Assembly (NCBI GenBank): GCA_030180135.1
Contig: CM058231.1
Location: forward strand, 55,438,235-55,502,234
Reading direction: 5' to 3'
DNA length: 64,000 bases
Source: Orychophragmus violaceus
Lineage: Eukaryota; Streptophyta; Magnoliopsida; Brassicales; Brassicaceae
Within the stretch, counting starts at the first letter, position 1, and the number at the start of each line of letters is the position of its first letter. The notes below the pieces were generated by a model that was given only the letters and a program-made list of their open reading frames with translations, ran no database searches and was not told the origin of the DNA. Positions 63,606-64,000 of the stretch are shown here, piece after piece. Position numbers and translations under genes: made by a program.

Positions 63606-64000
63606 CTTGATACGCTTGACACGATATGGAGGAGGAGAGGCGTACTCTTCCTCAACCGGAGTTCTCTCGCGTTTAGCTTGCGAGTTTCGTTTGTTTTTTT
63701 ATTTTCTCTTTCCTCAGCCTCAATTTTCTTTTTCTTTTTCTTTTTCTTTCTCTTCCGGTTTTGAAGCTTCTTCTTCGCTGCCGCCGTTTTTGGCTACTAG
63801 CAGACGATCCATCATAAGGTGTTCGCCACTGGGGCTTGCCATCTACCGTAAGACAGTGTTGTCCCTTACCAAAAGATTATTTTTTTGTTGTTTTCTTCTG
63901 GCTCGAGTTGCATTTTTCCAGAGTTGTGGTCACGTCTTCTTCGTACTTTGCGTGGTATGTGACCTTATGCAGAGCGTCATCTAAAGACATGCAAGGTCGA
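63606..64000 (-). other. Decayed gag region at window edge
   Basis: Presumed gag of the same Tat element; the window ends inside it. A TTTTTC-type pyrimidine microsatellite is at about 63727-63756. No intact frame, LTR or primer site is seen before the end. Confidence 0.45.

Overview
This is plant nuclear DNA, almost certainly repeat-rich (probably pericentromeric) heterochromatin of a Brassicaceae species. The signs are an Athila Ty3 element carrying the ATHILA-family ORF, tRNA-Asp and initiator-tRNA-Met primer sites, plant-style introns, and nested LTR retrotransposons. Nearly everything is transposon-derived. The only hint of a host gene is a broken RRM-like fragment at the left edge. I see no rRNA, tRNA or CRISPR loci and no intact host gene.

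Layout, left to right. (1) 0.2-0.95 kb: RRM-like gene fragment. (2) 0.95-4.5 kb: minus-strand Tat-type remnant with LTR (3859-4521) and primer binding site. (3) 5.0-5.8 kb: Copia gag-protease relic. (4) 7.2-12.06 kb plus 28.26-30.3 kb: one old Tat-like Ty3 element with decayed gag, protease and integrase tail on +, a tandem-repeat spacer, and an extra ORF on the opposite strand. It is split by (5), a young Athila element at 12057-28258 with a perfect TACCT duplication, an open gag-protease ORF, a broken ATHILA ORF and no reverse transcriptase or integrase. (6) Inside Athila is a young Copia element (19838-26966, AATCT duplication) with intact gag and ruined pol. (7) 30.7-33.9 kb: decayed minus-strand chromovirus-like pol with an internal duplication. 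(8) 33.9-38.6 kb: second, degenerate Athila-like element, also without pol. (9) 40.1-54.7 kb: a family with LTRs of roughly 3.2-3.4 kb. Its copies flank only about 0.8 kb of interior. One copy is interrupted by a solo LTR of the same family, which is interrupted by a Copia element with non-canonical TA...CA ends and no reverse transcriptase. (10) 54.7-64.0 kb: a minus-strand Tat element (protease, RT, RNase H, a second RNase H-like domain, integrase) with an intron-bearing antisense ORF carrying an 802-bp tandem triplication.

Functionally the window is an archive of nested insertions. The youngest elements (Athila and the Copia inside it) lack a working polymerase, so their recent movement implies proteins supplied in trans. 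The most striking unexplained signal is a set of paired GCAACGATCGTTGC-like palindromes in Athila. The two palindromes of each pair are always 20-21 bp apart centre to centre (two helical turns), and pairs occur in the LTRs, leader, gag ORF and both spacers. The second is that two Tat elements share the same architecture: an antisense ORF downstream of integrase.

All domain names come from motif reading by eye; no database search was run. Ages are given only as visible differences between LTR pairs.
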